Below are positions 7,003 through 14,406 of a DNA stretch of 27,579 nt, one piece after another. The translations under genes were made by a program, and so were the position numbers. Where the stretch lies: IMG/VR virus record IMGVR_UViG_3300040946_000173, positions 1 through 27,579 of that record; one strand, written 5' to 3'. This DNA comes from a virus. Position 1 is the first letter of the stretch. Each line of letters opens with the position of its first letter. The notes below the pieces were generated by a model that saw only the letters and a program-made list of their open reading frames with translations, did no database searches and was not told the origin of the DNA.

Positions 7003-7068
7003 GCGGCCCCGCCTGAGGAGGTTCCCGCCGCTGTCCGTTGCAGTCGAGACCTTCCGAGGCGGGGCCGC
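7003..7068. terminator. 12-bp perfect inverted repeat between convergent genes
   Basis: GCGGCCCCGCCT (7003-7014) and AGGCGGGGCCGC (7057-7068) are perfectly complementary, with 42 bp between. The inner sequence can extend the stem in part (GGAGG with CCTTCC). It lies exactly where the plus-strand cassette and the minus-strand Ig-like gene converge, so a bidirectional transcription stop is plausible. The U tract is weak on both strands. Confidence 0.45.
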
Positions 7069-7078
7069 GAGGGGCTGC

Positions 7079-7444
7079 TTACTTCTTTGCCGAGACCGGC
7101 AGGTCTGCCAAGGTCAAGGTGAAGACGACGCTGACGGCCCCCTGGCTCGTCACGGTGAAGGTCGCCGTTCCGTTCACCTGGGCGCCGGAGGCGTTCAAGG
7201 CCGACCAACTCACGGAGGTCGAGCCGATCTTCAGCGGGCTGGCGAGCCCGAAGGTGGCCGTGAGCCCGTCGGCGCTCTGGAAGTTCGCGATGATCGTCGA
7301 GTCGAGCCCGGACGTGTTGTAGGCCGGGTTCGTCACCGGGGCCGACTGGCCCGCAGGGTCTACCGGGTTCGCGACCAGGGTCGGGATCGGGCTGGCCGGG
7401 GTGTTGTCGGGGATGTTGAAGGCGGTTCCTGTCTGTACGCTCAT
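7079..7444 (-). CDS. Ig-like virion decoration protein candidate, 121 aa
   Basis: The ATG at 7444 is preceded by AAGGAGAG. The 121-aa product has a Pro-rich N-terminus (DNTPASPIPTLVANPVDP) followed by alternating hydrophobic strands: SGLDSTIIANFQ, TATFGLASPLKIGSTSVSWSA and FTVTSQGAVSVVFTLTLADL. This is the pattern of a bacterial Ig-like sandwich, a fold often found on phage capsids and tails, where it may aid weak surface binding. No catalytic motif is present. It follows the MuF gene on the minus strand after about 150 bases that hold a palindromic element and a possible promoter. Confidence 0.65.
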   Translation of the reverse strand: MSVQTGTAFNIPDNTPASPIPTLVANPVDPAGQSAPVTNPAYNTSGLDSTIIANFQSADGLTATFGLASPLKIGSTSVSWSALNASGAQVNGTATFTVTSQGAVSVVFTLTLADLPVSAKK

Positions 7445-7553
7445 GTGGTGCTCTCCTTTTCGGGTCGCGAGCCTCAGGGTGAAGACCACCCGCGTGGCTC
7501 TGCGGCGGTGGTGGTGCCTGGAAAAATCTTCTGGCATTTCTGCTCCGGGGAGA

Positions 7554-7562
7554 ATCATAGCA
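7554..7562 (-). promoter_or_regulatory. Possible extended -10 promoter (TGCTATGAT)
   Basis: On the minus strand TGC-TATGAT gives an extended -10 motif, upstream of the Ig-like gene and 22 bp downstream of the palindromic element copy 2. No good -35 box is visible. Confidence 0.3.
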
Positions 7563-7583
7563 CAGGCCGGGATTTTTCGCCCC

Positions 7584-7598
7584 GTCCAAATTTTGGAC
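7584..7598. promoter_or_regulatory. Palindromic element copy 2 (GTCCAAATTTTGGAC)
   Basis: The same 15-bp element in reverse orientation relative to copy 1. It overlaps the first base of the MuF stop codon and starts the 150-bp gap before the Ig-like gene. Confidence 0.7.
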
Positions 7599-8461
7599 TA
7601 GGCATAGACCTGTGCGCCTGTTCCCGCAAGGAACTTCTTGGCGAAACCGTTCTTGGTCATCATGCGGATTCGGCCGTTCGCATAGACTTTGTGAGGCCAT
7701 TGAACGTTGGAGAGCCTGAGCATGGGGTATCCGTCGCAGCGGCAGTTGGGCGCTCCGCCTGCGTTGTAGCGGCCGAGAGTCGAGCGGACTCCGATCAAGG
7801 ATTCGGGGTTTGGAGGATCGTCCCACCTCACCAACACTCCCTGCAAATTTCGGTGCGATTCCCTCACTCTCTGGTCTCGGCTCGTCTGCCACTCGTACCA
7901 CGGCAAGTCCAAATCTTCCGCCCGCGCCTGGGTCAAGGCCATCGCGGATTTGCTCGTCTCGGTTCTGGCGATGAGGTTAGCTTTGCTTTTCACCAGGTGG
8001 GGAATTTTATTCTGGAGGTATCCCGCGATCGCTTCAGCCCGGTAGCCACCCTGCTCAAGCTCCGAGATTTCTTCGTTCACGCTGGCGCGAATCTCTTCGG
8101 GAATGCTCGAAATCAGGCTGGCATTTTCTCTGACGAGTTGCCGCACGCGGTCCCCGACGTCGCCCTCCATCTCGTGTTTCAGGGCTTCGTAGATTTCCCT
8201 TCCTCGCCCGCCCTTGCGCGCGGCCTCGCGCCAGCTTCTGGCGTTGGAAGCCATCGTGTGCGTCACCATGCGAGCGGCGATGCTCTCGGCGGATTGCTGG
8301 AGGAAGTTCTGGAAGCGCATCCAGTCGGAGAGGGCGGAGACGATCTGGCCCAGGCTCGCCATCTCGGGAAGGTCCAGATATTCGGAGACGAGGTTGAGGA
8401 TTTGCGCTCGATAGTCGGCTTCAATGCGTTGAGACGGGCTCCACTCGGTTCCGAAGGCCAT
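7598..8461 (-). CDS. Phage head morphogenesis protein (SPP1 gp7 / MuF family)
   Basis: This 287-aa protein matches the minor head protein family that binds the portal and is packaged inside the capsid. The diagnostic C-terminal part reads ARTETSKSAMALTQARAEDL, then YEWQTSRDQRVRESHRNLQG, then GGAPNCRCDGYPML, with the conserved cysteine pair. The N-terminal 160 residues are helical, as expected. It lies after the portal and accessory genes on the minus strand, only 3 bases from the upstream stop, with GAAGAGTGAG as ribosome-binding site. Unlike many relatives it carries no extra toxin or enzyme domain; those domains are found on the portal and the neighbouring gene instead. Confidence 0.85.
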   Translation of the reverse strand: MAFGTEWSPSQRIEADYRAQILNLVSEYLDLPEMASLGQIVSALSDWMRFQNFLQQSAESIAARMVTHTMASNARSWREAARKGGRGREIYEALKHEMEGDVGDRVRQLVRENASLISSIPEEIRASVNEEISELEQGGYRAEAIAGYLQNKIPHLVKSKANLIARTETSKSAMALTQARAEDLDLPWYEWQTSRDQRVRESHRNLQGVLVRWDDPPNPESLIGVRSTLGRYNAGGAPNCRCDGYPMLRLSNVQWPHKVYANGRIRMMTKNGFAKKFLAGTGAQVYA

Positions 8462-8464
8462 CGC

Positions 8465-8731
8465 TCACTCTTCGTCGTCCTCTCGCACGAAGTACCCGTC
8501 ACGCAGCAGCATCTCCTCGACCAACGCGGGGGAATCGACCGCGACCTGTTGCTGCCCGTCGACGATGACGCCTTCCTCTTGCGGGGTTCCCTCGGGCGGC
8601 GGCGCCATCACCTCCAGCGGCTTCTGCTTCGCTGCTTCGAAGTAGGATTGGAACTCCGGCGTGGCGCTGGTAAGTTCGAGGCTTTGGTCATCGATCGTGG
8701 CAACCAGGGTTTCAGTATTATAGACTTTCAT
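8465..8731 (-). CDS. Small acidic hypothetical protein, 88 aa
   Basis: Starts at an ATG with AAGGAGTG and a 7-nt spacer, 5 bases after the metallopeptidase stop. The product (MKVYNTETLVATIDDQSLEL at the start, LLRDGYFVREDDEE at the end) is acidic and Pro/Gln-rich in the middle. There is no signal or membrane segment. It is tightly placed between the metallopeptidase and MuF genes, so it probably belongs to the capsid interior set. Family not recognised. Confidence 0.65.
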   Translation of the reverse strand: MKVYNTETLVATIDDQSLELTSATPEFQSYFEAAKQKPLEVMAPPPEGTPQEEGVIVDGQQQVAVDSPALVEEMLLRDGYFVREDDEE

Positions 8732-8736
8732 AACAT

Positions 8737-9867
8737 TCACTCCTTGAAGAACTTCCCCGCCGCCAGCGAGTCCATGTAGGCGAAGGTCTTGGGGAAGCGC
8801 CGCGCCAGCCGGTCCCTTCTCCCCCCTCCGGAGCACCACTCGTTCCAGTTCACGGCGAACCACTCGCTCTTGTTCGTCAGCGCGTAGCCGTTGTGCGGCG
8901 CCAGCTTCCCCAGGATCGGGCGGTTCTTCTTTCTCCGTTCCAGGGCCTCGTAGTCGAACTCGTGGGCCGGGACCTTCAGGGCCTGCGCCGCCTTGAGCCT
9001 CGTGGCCTTGTATTCGTCGAGCATCTCGGCGAAGGCCGGGACCATCGCCTGCCGGTTCATGCCCTTCATTTGGGACTTCGTCGGGTCGGTGAGGTAGTCG
9101 ACGTGGTGGCCGACCTCGTGGCAGAGGATCTCGCCCATCGACTGAGATTCCCTGCCGTGCTGGAGGCCGATGGAATCGTGGCCGGGCCAGTACCAGCCGG
9201 CGTCGCCCTCGCCCATCTCGTGATCGACCGAGACCGTGATCGGCTCGGCGAGCAGGCGGGAGTCCACGCCCGCGGACTCGAAGATCTGGCCCAACGAAGA
9301 AATAACTCCGGCGCAGTCGCCCTCGGGGTTCCGGCAGAAACCCTTGACCGACTCCCTCGTGGCGGCGCGGTTCGAGCGCGAGCCAGCTTGGACATTCGAA
9401 GCCTTGCCAGGCGGCGGAGGAGAGATGGATTTCTTCTGCTCCTCGGCTGGCTTCTCTTTTTCTCCCGCTGCACCTCCCTCGTGCCCCTTGCTCGTGAATT
9501 GCCCGCCGCCCTCTCCAGACCGCACGCGGGGGTGCTTGCTCTCTTCCCACTTCGCGTCCCACTCCTCGTCAGTCGACTCCTCCGAGTCGTCCTGGCCGGT
9601 GTCGGAGATGATGATGAACCCGCCGGACTTCGAGGCGAGGTCCGCCAAATTTCTCAGGGTCTTGCGCACGCTGCTCGGAAGTTCGGGCTCGATGCTCCGC
9701 TCGGCGGCTTCGTTGGCGATCTCGGAGGCCTCGGAAGAATGCCCCCGGGTGAGGAACTCCGAGAGTAGCCCGTCTCGTCTGCCCACGGTGTGCAAGACGT
9801 CGCGGAAGCCCGAGACGCTGGCGAGCTGGCCGAGCCATCCGTCCTCGTTGTAGAGAGAGTAGCTCAT
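8737..9867 (-). CDS. Capsid-associated zinc metallopeptidase-like polyvalent protein
   Basis: A 376-aa protein started at the ATG that overlaps the upstream stop (ATGA). Residues 1-90 form a helical region. Residues 104-128 hold the linker W-x-EESKHPRV-x-GEGGGQFTSKG, which also occurs in the portal C-terminus. Residues 205-376 look like a metallopeptidase: HEVGH at 250-254 and a possible third zinc ligand Glu335 in SEWFA. Such domains occur in phage polyvalent proteins that may be delivered with DNA. The position between portal and MuF supports packaging in the virion. Protease activity is inferred from the HExxH motif; the substrate is unknown. Confidence 0.7.
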   Translation of the reverse strand: MSYSLYNEDGWLGQLASVSGFRDVLHTVGRRDGLLSEFLTRGHSSEASEIANEAAERSIEPELPSSVRKTLRNLADLASKSGGFIIISDTGQDDSEESTDEEWDAKWEESKHPRVRSGEGGGQFTSKGHEGGAAGEKEKPAEEQKKSISPPPPGKASNVQAGSRSNRAATRESVKGFCRNPEGDCAGVISSLGQIFESAGVDSRLLAEPITVSVDHEMGEGDAGWYWPGHDSIGLQHGRESQSMGEILCHEVGHHVDYLTDPTKSQMKGMNRQAMVPAFAEMLDEYKATRLKAAQALKVPAHEFDYEALERRKKNRPILGKLAPHNGYALTNKSEWFAVNWNEWCSGGGRRDRLARRFPKTFAYMDSLAAGKFFKE

Positions 9868-10253
9868 CGGATCAAGGCTCCCTTCAGCTCTGCCAGGTTC
9901 GCAGCCTGCCGCATCGTGCCAAGGCGGAAGGCACCGACGCCCTCGCGGTAGTAGTACCGCTCCGTCTTCTCGCGGCGGTCGACGACCACCGTGAAGGATC
10001 TCACCTTGAGGGATTTCGCGGATTCTTCTTTGGCTCTCTTGCACTCCGGCCTCATATTGACCCTGCCGGTCGCTTCAGGATCGATCAAAGTTTTCACTTC
10101 GATAGCTACTTTTGGCCTATCTTGAGACGGCCACAAGAGGTCGAACGGCGCGTTGTCGGGGGTGCTCTCCGCGTCGAGGGCCTTCGTGATTCGCTGCTCG
10201 GACTCGAAGCTAATGGCCTCTTTCTCGGCGGTCAGGGGCTTGTAGTTCTTCAG
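9864..10253 (-). CDS. PD-(D/E)XK nuclease-like domain, possibly detached portal C-terminus
   Basis: The meaningful sequence runs from about 10253 to 9864 (129 codons). Glu in ISFESEQRI, Asp in PFDLLW, then the pair AIEVKT and later KSLKVRSFTVVVDRR match the E...D...ExK order of PD-(D/E)XK nucleases. The end, YYYREGVGAFRL, completes the domain. No ATG or good GTG start exists near its beginning: the frame opens inside the portal gene (a GTG at 10409 would overlap the portal by 160 bp), while a CTG overlaps the portal stop. It sits one frame away from the portal, immediately after a linker that elsewhere joins domains, so a frameshift (natural or an error) may have split a fusion. Confidence 0.6.
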   Translation of the reverse strand: MKNYKPLTAEKEAISFESEQRITKALDAESTPDNAPFDLLWPSQDRPKVAIEVKTLIDPEATGRVNMRPECKRAKEESAKSLKVRSFTVVVDRREKTERYYYREGVGAFRLGTMRQAANLAELKGALIR

Positions 10254-13200
10254 CGCGGCGGCGCGCCTCTCTTCCCGACTGCGCTCGCGCTGCGGGGAGC
10301 GCGCTCCGGCTTCTCGGGCTCCTGGGCCTTCGCGCCCTCTCCGCCCTTGGAGGTGAACTGGCCTCCACCTTCTCCGCCCTTGACTCTCGGGTGAGCCTCT
10401 TCTCTCCACGGCGCGTCGTCGGCCACTTTCTCGGGCTTTGTGCTGCCTGTCTTGGCGTGGCGTTCAAGGAGTTTTGATATGAAGGAGCGCTCTTCCTCCA
10501 GAGAAGCTCGGCGCTCCTCCGGGTCTTTCCATTTCCAGAGATAAGATTCGTTGGCTAAAAAACCGTCGATGATTTCTGCGGCTTTGGCGAGATACCTTGC
10601 TGGTAAGTTTGTCCTTTCTTTGGCCTGGAGGATCACCGGCCCAAGGTATTTTTCTTTTCCGAAATCATCGTCTGTTGGGATTGAGTCGAGATAGGCCAGA
10701 AAGTTCTGGAGGTTGGATTCTTGTACCGGCTCTCTAAAACCTTCATCGTGGCTTCCTTTGTCATGGTTTCGGAAAATATCGAGAACGTCCTGAGCATGAT
10801 CATTTTCGTATGACGCTGTTCCCCATGCTCCATCCTTTGCGATCATTTCCGGCTTCTTTTTCGTCGCCAGCACCTTGTCGATGAACTGCCCGACAGGGAC
10901 AGCTTCCATCGAGCCGAAGTGCCGGGGGTCGGTGTAGCTGTCGAAGAACGCCTTGCTCGCGTCGCCCTCGGAGGGAAAATCCAACATGCACTTCTGCTCG
11001 TCCGGCTCCTTGAATCCCGGAGACTTCAAGGTGGTGACGACGTAGACGGTCTCCGATTTCGGGTCGGGGCCCAGGAAGACGTCGACGTGGTCACCGTCCA
11101 CGCCCTCGGTCCTTCGGATGTACCCGTAGTCGTGGCTCATGCGGACGCGCCATTCGAGCCCTTCAGCCGAGTGGCCGACGCGCTCTTTCCCGGCCGGGGT
11201 CTCGATCGACACGTCCAGGCCGTGCCATGTCGCGCGCTTCGGGATCGAGCGGGCATCCTTCGTCGGCTCCAAGTCGGAGCGCAAGGGAGCGGCTTGGTCA
11301 ACCGCGCCTTTTTTTGAGGCAGTTGCGCCTGTGCTCTCCGGCTCTATTTCGGGCAGAGACGCTGCGTCTCTCGCTTCGCCCTTCTCTTGCCCGAGGCTCG
11401 CGAGTCCTTGGAACCCCTGCCGGGTCTCGAAATGCGGTCCGCCGTTCCCTTCTTTCGCCTCGGCGAGCGTGGCGTCTCTCACCTGATTCCCGTCATAGCG
11501 CACGGCCAGCATCTTCGCGCCCTTCGACCAGATGGAAAAATCGCGCTTGTGGTCTTCGGGAGTCCACCCCTCTTTTTTGAGGAAGGCAGCCACGACGTCC
11601 GGGCCAACCTCTTTCTCTTGCGGTTCCCCGCGGGCCCTCTTGAGCTTCGTCAGCGCGCTCTCTTCCCTCTTCGGGCGGTCGTGCTTCGTCGGTTCGTGCC
11701 TGGTGAAGCTCGTCACCCCGCCCTGGCCTTGGGGGACGGACTGGCCCGCCTTCTGCCCGCTCGCCGCGCGCGGGTGGAGCTTCGGGTCCCAGGCATCGAG
11801 CAGGTCCTTGAGCCCCTCCATCCCGCCGCCGCCGTCCGTCTCCTCGTCGCGGAATTTCCGGACTTTCGGCTTCCTGCCGGCGAGTTGAGCCACCATGCTC
11901 TTGATCTTGTCGGCCAGCGTCCGCTTTCGGTCGCCCTCTTCGGCGGGCTTGCCGAGGGCTTCGCGCTCCATCTGGCGCGAGACCTGAGAAGACGCGCTGG
12001 GGATCGAGATGCCGTGAGTAGAGAGCTTCGGCTGGCCCTTCGCCCTGACTCCCCCGCCTCCCAATCCGCCAGACCCCTCTTCGGGCAATTTCCCTTCCTG
12101 GCCCCCGAAGCCTCCCATCTCCTCGCCCGGCATCTCGGGCTCGTCCGAGGCCGCGTCGATCATCTCGTCTGTGATGTTGGTGAAGATTCCGGTCGAATCT
12201 CCGAGCTGGCGAAGTTCCTTCAGGGCAGTCTTCTTGCCGATCACCCCGGCGTTGTAGGCCGCCAGGACGGGCGCCGACCACTTGTCGGCCAGCTCGCCCT
12301 TTTCTTCCTCCGTCAACACCCTGACGGACGGGAACTTGAAGTCGAGGTCGTCGGGCACGTCCCCGAACTCGGACATGCAGATGACGGGATACAGCTTCTC
12401 GACCTGCGGGCGGATGCGGGAGTCCTGCTCCATGGCGATGGTCTCCTCGTAGTACCGCTCGTCGGCGTCGTTCGACTGCCCCAGTCCGGTGATGGTCCGC
12501 CCGAAGAGTCGGGTCACCGGAATCTGCGCGGCCCCGGCGACGTCCATCTGAAATTGAGCATAGACTTCTCCCAGCCCCGAGAAGGAGTACTGCGTGGCGA
12601 AGAGCTGTCCGTCCTTCGGCAGTATCAGCATCGACTGGTTCGAGAGGAGCTGGTTCTGCGCCTCCATCCTCTTGTAGAACTGCTCGAGGGCTTGCTGGCT
12701 CGACCCCACGCCGGAGAGAAACTGCGCGAGGTCGTTGTTGGTCTGCGCCAAGATTTGGGCGCGGAAAAGGAGTTGAAGCATCGACCACGAGGCGTTGTCG
12801 CGCTTCTTCAATTCCTCGAAGGCCAACTCCAACACGGAAATCCCCCAGTACATTTGAGCCTGAAACTCCGGCTTGGGAACTTCTGGACCGAGGAAGCGGA
12901 GGATGCGCGAGGAGTGAACCATGAAACTCTGCCCGCTGTCCGGCAGCGTGCATTGGTAGAACTCCGGAAGCCCGAAATCGTTCGGGCGGTCGAAGTCCGA
13001 GGAGATTTGGCCGTAGGGCCAGATGCCCACCCAGCGGTCGAAGGGGATCAGCCCGAGGAAGGAGTGGGGCGAAACGTCGTCGATGTCCAGAGGCTCGTCC
13101 AGGTGGTCCTCGTGGCCCTTGATGCACATCAGGCAGCCAGCGCCTCCGTAGAGCCGCGCCCACTTGACGGCCTGCTGGATTCGGGCGACCGTGTGCGTCC

Positions 13201-13588
13201 GCGCCACGATGCGGTCGAAGCGCTGGATGTCGTCCGGCTCCAGGTCGCTCTCCAGGCGGCACCAGGCGCGCGTCATGTCGCTCGCCGGCAGATCGACGAT
13301 GCGGCGGCTGACCCAGGAATTCCGGTAGAGCGTCAGCATCAGAAAGTAGTTGTAACTCAATCGCACCATCTGGTATTCGGTGCCCTCGGGAAGAGAGCTA
13401 GTTCCGTAGCCCATGCGGGCCGCGAAGTTGCTGAAGTAGTCGAACCCCGCCGAGCGCGCGACTTCCTCTATGGCGGTCTCGCCCTCCGGCAAGGCGTCGG
13501 TCAGGACCACCCCGCTTCGCAGCGTTCCGTCCCTGTTGTGGCTTCTCTTGTCGACCACCGAGAACCCGCTACCATTGTCACCGGCCAT
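10250..13588 (-). CDS. Portal protein (DUF1073-like) with polyvalent C-terminal domains
   Basis: A 1112-aa protein; DUF1073-type portals are usually about 400-550 aa. Residues about 40-480 are the portal core (LPASDMTRAWCRL at 100-112, GGAGCLM at 148-154, PVTRLFGRTITGLG at 357-370), the ring through which DNA is packaged. A Gly-rich linker and a WDPKLHPR motif (600-607) follow. Residues 785-915 resemble the inorganic-pyrophosphatase-like domain of phage polyvalent proteins (YGYIRRTEGVDGDHVDVFLG at 821-840, DEQKCMLDF at 863-871). A helical region and the linker WREEAHPRVKGGEGGGQFTSKG end the protein. The ATG at 13588 has GGAGGG upstream. The accessory part probably faces the capsid interior or is injected with DNA. 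Confidence 0.85.
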   Translation of the reverse strand: MAGDNGSGFSVVDKRSHNRDGTLRSGVVLTDALPEGETAIEEVARSAGFDYFSNFAARMGYGTSSLPEGTEYQMVRLSYNYFLMLTLYRNSWVSRRIVDLPASDMTRAWCRLESDLEPDDIQRFDRIVARTHTVARIQQAVKWARLYGGAGCLMCIKGHEDHLDEPLDIDDVSPHSFLGLIPFDRWVGIWPYGQISSDFDRPNDFGLPEFYQCTLPDSGQSFMVHSSRILRFLGPEVPKPEFQAQMYWGISVLELAFEELKKRDNASWSMLQLLFRAQILAQTNNDLAQFLSGVGSSQQALEQFYKRMEAQNQLLSNQSMLILPKDGQLFATQYSFSGLGEVYAQFQMDVAGAAQIPVTRLFGRTITGLGQSNDADERYYEETIAMEQDSRIRPQVEKLYPVICMSEFGDVPDDLDFKFPSVRVLTEEEKGELADKWSAPVLAAYNAGVIGKKTALKELRQLGDSTGIFTNITDEMIDAASDEPEMPGEEMGGFGGQEGKLPEEGSGGLGGGGVRAKGQPKLSTHGISIPSASSQVSRQMEREALGKPAEEGDRKRTLADKIKSMVAQLAGRKPKVRKFRDEETDGGGGMEGLKDLLDAWDPKLHPRAASGQKAGQSVPQGQGGVTSFTRHEPTKHDRPKREESALTKLKRARGEPQEKEVGPDVVAAFLKKEGWTPEDHKRDFSIWSKGAKMLAVRYDGNQVRDATLAEAKEGNGGPHFETRQGFQGLASLGQEKGEARDAASLPEIEPESTGATASKKGAVDQAAPLRSDLEPTKDARSIPKRATWHGLDVSIETPAGKERVGHSAEGLEWRVRMSHDYGYIRRTEGVDGDHVDVFLGPDPKSETVYVVTTLKSPGFKEPDEQKCMLDFPSEGDASKAFFDSYTDPRHFGSMEAVPVGQFIDKVLATKKKPEMIAKDGAWGTASYENDHAQDVLDIFRNHDKGSHDEGFREPVQESNLQNFLAYLDSIPTDDDFGKEKYLGPVILQAKERTNLPARYLAKAAEIIDGFLANESYLWKWKDPEERRASLEEERSFISKLLERHAKTGSTKPEKVADDAPWREEAHPRVKGGEGGGQFTSKGGEGAKAQEPEKPERAPRSASAVGKRGAPPR

Positions 13589-13688
13589 CTGCGGCCCTCC
13601 GAAGGCATGTGCCTGGGCGCAATGTAACACAGTTCGACGGCCGAGGGTTAGATTTATTTCGACGCGCTGGAATTTGAGGATATTTTTA

Positions 13689-13717
13689 TTGCAATCTATT
13701 TGCATTTGCTTTACAAT
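13689..13717 (+). promoter_or_regulatory. Promoter for the 13.7 kb cassette, leaderless geometry
   Basis: TTGCAA (13689-13694), 17 bp, TACAAT (13712-13717), and 8 nt to the ATG of the regulator gene, so the transcript would start at or next to the start codon. TTGCA repeats at 13689 and 13700 may be operator half-sites. No Shine-Dalgarno sequence is present. The divergent portal gene starts 138 bp away. Confidence 0.65.
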
Positions 13718-13725
13718 TTACCGAT

Positions 13726-13929
13726 ATGAGACAGAGACCAAACACCAAGGGTGGATTGAGAGTCGTTTTGCCGCTCGAACTCATTCAGGCGCTCAAGCGG
13801 GAAGCCGAGGATGGCCCGACGCTGATTTCAATCGTCGAGTCTGCGTTGAGGGAGCACGTCATCAGAAGGGAATTGGCTCAGAGCAAGAAGAAAGGGCGCT
13901 CTGTCCAAAATTTGGACAGGCAGAGATGA
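13726..13929 (+). CDS. Ribbon-helix-helix (Arc/CopG-like) regulator
   Basis: A 67-aa basic protein. GGLRVVLPLELIQALKREAE, then GPTLISIVESALREHVIRR, fits strand, helix, turn, helix of the RHH fold. It leads the long plus-strand cassette and starts only 8 nt after a -10 box, without a ribosome-binding site. This suggests a leaderless message and likely autoregulation through the TTGCA repeats in its promoter. Its last codons (SVQNLDR) are written in the palindromic element copy 3, so the element is both coding and possibly regulatory. A second RHH regulator heads the 5.8 kb cassette. Confidence 0.75.
   Translation: MRQRPNTKGGLRVVLPLELIQALKREAEDGPTLISIVESALREHVIRRELAQSKKKGRSVQNLDRQR
13903..13917. 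promoter_or_regulatory. Palindromic element copy 3 (GTCCAAAATTTGGAC)
   Basis: Lies within the last codons of the regulator gene and 16 nt before the GTG of the next gene. The flanks extend the symmetry to CT...AG (13901-13919), giving the longest palindrome of the five copies. Confidence 0.7.
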
Positions 13930-13933
13930 ATCT

Positions 13934-14149
13934 GTGCAATTAACTCGCGGCGAGATCGGCGACCTCATTACGGCGCTCAACCAAGCCATCGAGTTGAACG
14001 AGATGAACGTGCGCTCGGAGCTTCCCCCGAAAGGCGCGCGCCTGACGCCGGAAGAGCGCGAGGACCGCGACGAGTGGCAGGGCAACATCCTGGTCTTCAG
14101 GAGACTCCGCCGGAAGCTAGTGCGAGTTGAAAACGAGAAAGCGAGATAG
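13934..14149 (+). CDS. Helical hypothetical protein, 71 aa
   Basis: A GTG start 4 bases after the regulator stop, with AGAGATGA upstream. The product (MQLTRGEIGDLITALNQAIE at the start, LVFRRLRRKLVRVENEKAR at the end) is charged and predicted helical; the middle carries GARLTPEEREDRDEWQ. No cysteine or membrane segment. It ends one base before the next ATG. The family is not recognised. Confidence 0.65.
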   Translation: MQLTRGEIGDLITALNQAIELNEMNVRSELPPKGARLTPEEREDRDEWQGNILVFRRLRRKLVRVENEKAR

Positions 14150-14150
14150 C

Positions 14151-14381
14151 ATGGCGATCATCGTGTTGAAGGAGTGGAGGGTCAAGCTCGTGGACAACCC
14201 GAAGCCGCTGATCCTCTACTCGGACGAGGACCTCGCCAACCTCGACAAGCTGCTGATGAACTCGATCTCGATCGAGCCGACTGGCAGGTGCGGGCTCGGA
14301 ACGGACGGCAAGAACACCTACGACGGGCACCCCTCCAGGGGGCTGGTGCGGACCAGCAAAGGGATGGTTTTAGAGGAGTAG
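14151..14381 (+). CDS. Small hypothetical protein, 76 aa
   Basis: Starts MAIIVLKEWRVKLVDNPKP and continues with YSDEDLANLDKLLMNSI. It is mixed alpha/beta in pattern and has no signal or membrane segment. The ATG follows the upstream stop by one base and the ribosome-binding site is weak (GCGAGA), so it may be coupled to the gene before it. Codon use is like its neighbours. Function unknown. Confidence 0.65.
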   Translation: MAIIVLKEWRVKLVDNPKPLILYSDEDLANLDKLLMNSISIEPTGRCGLGTDGKNTYDGHPSRGLVRTSKGMVLEE

Positions 14382-14406
14382 ATCATTCTGAGCTAGGAGG
14401 CAGGAG

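Noticed and set aside
6914-8779. 621-aa plus-strand frame opposite MuF and the Ig-like gene
   Set aside because: Antisense to two better supported genes and with no recognisable motif.
11493-13262. 589-aa minus-strand frame within the portal gene
   Set aside because: Out-of-frame translation of the portal with Arg/Gly-rich content.
10250-13588. Naming the portal as an anti-CBASS Acb1-like protein
   Set aside because: Some databases attach that label to DUF1073 proteins, but I see no paired HxT/S motifs of a 2H phosphoesterase, and the size and position between terminase and MuF fit a portal.
11387-13627. 746-aa plus-strand frame opposite the portal
   Set aside because: Antisense shadow; Arg/Leu/Val-rich with no domain, while the minus frame is clearly a portal.
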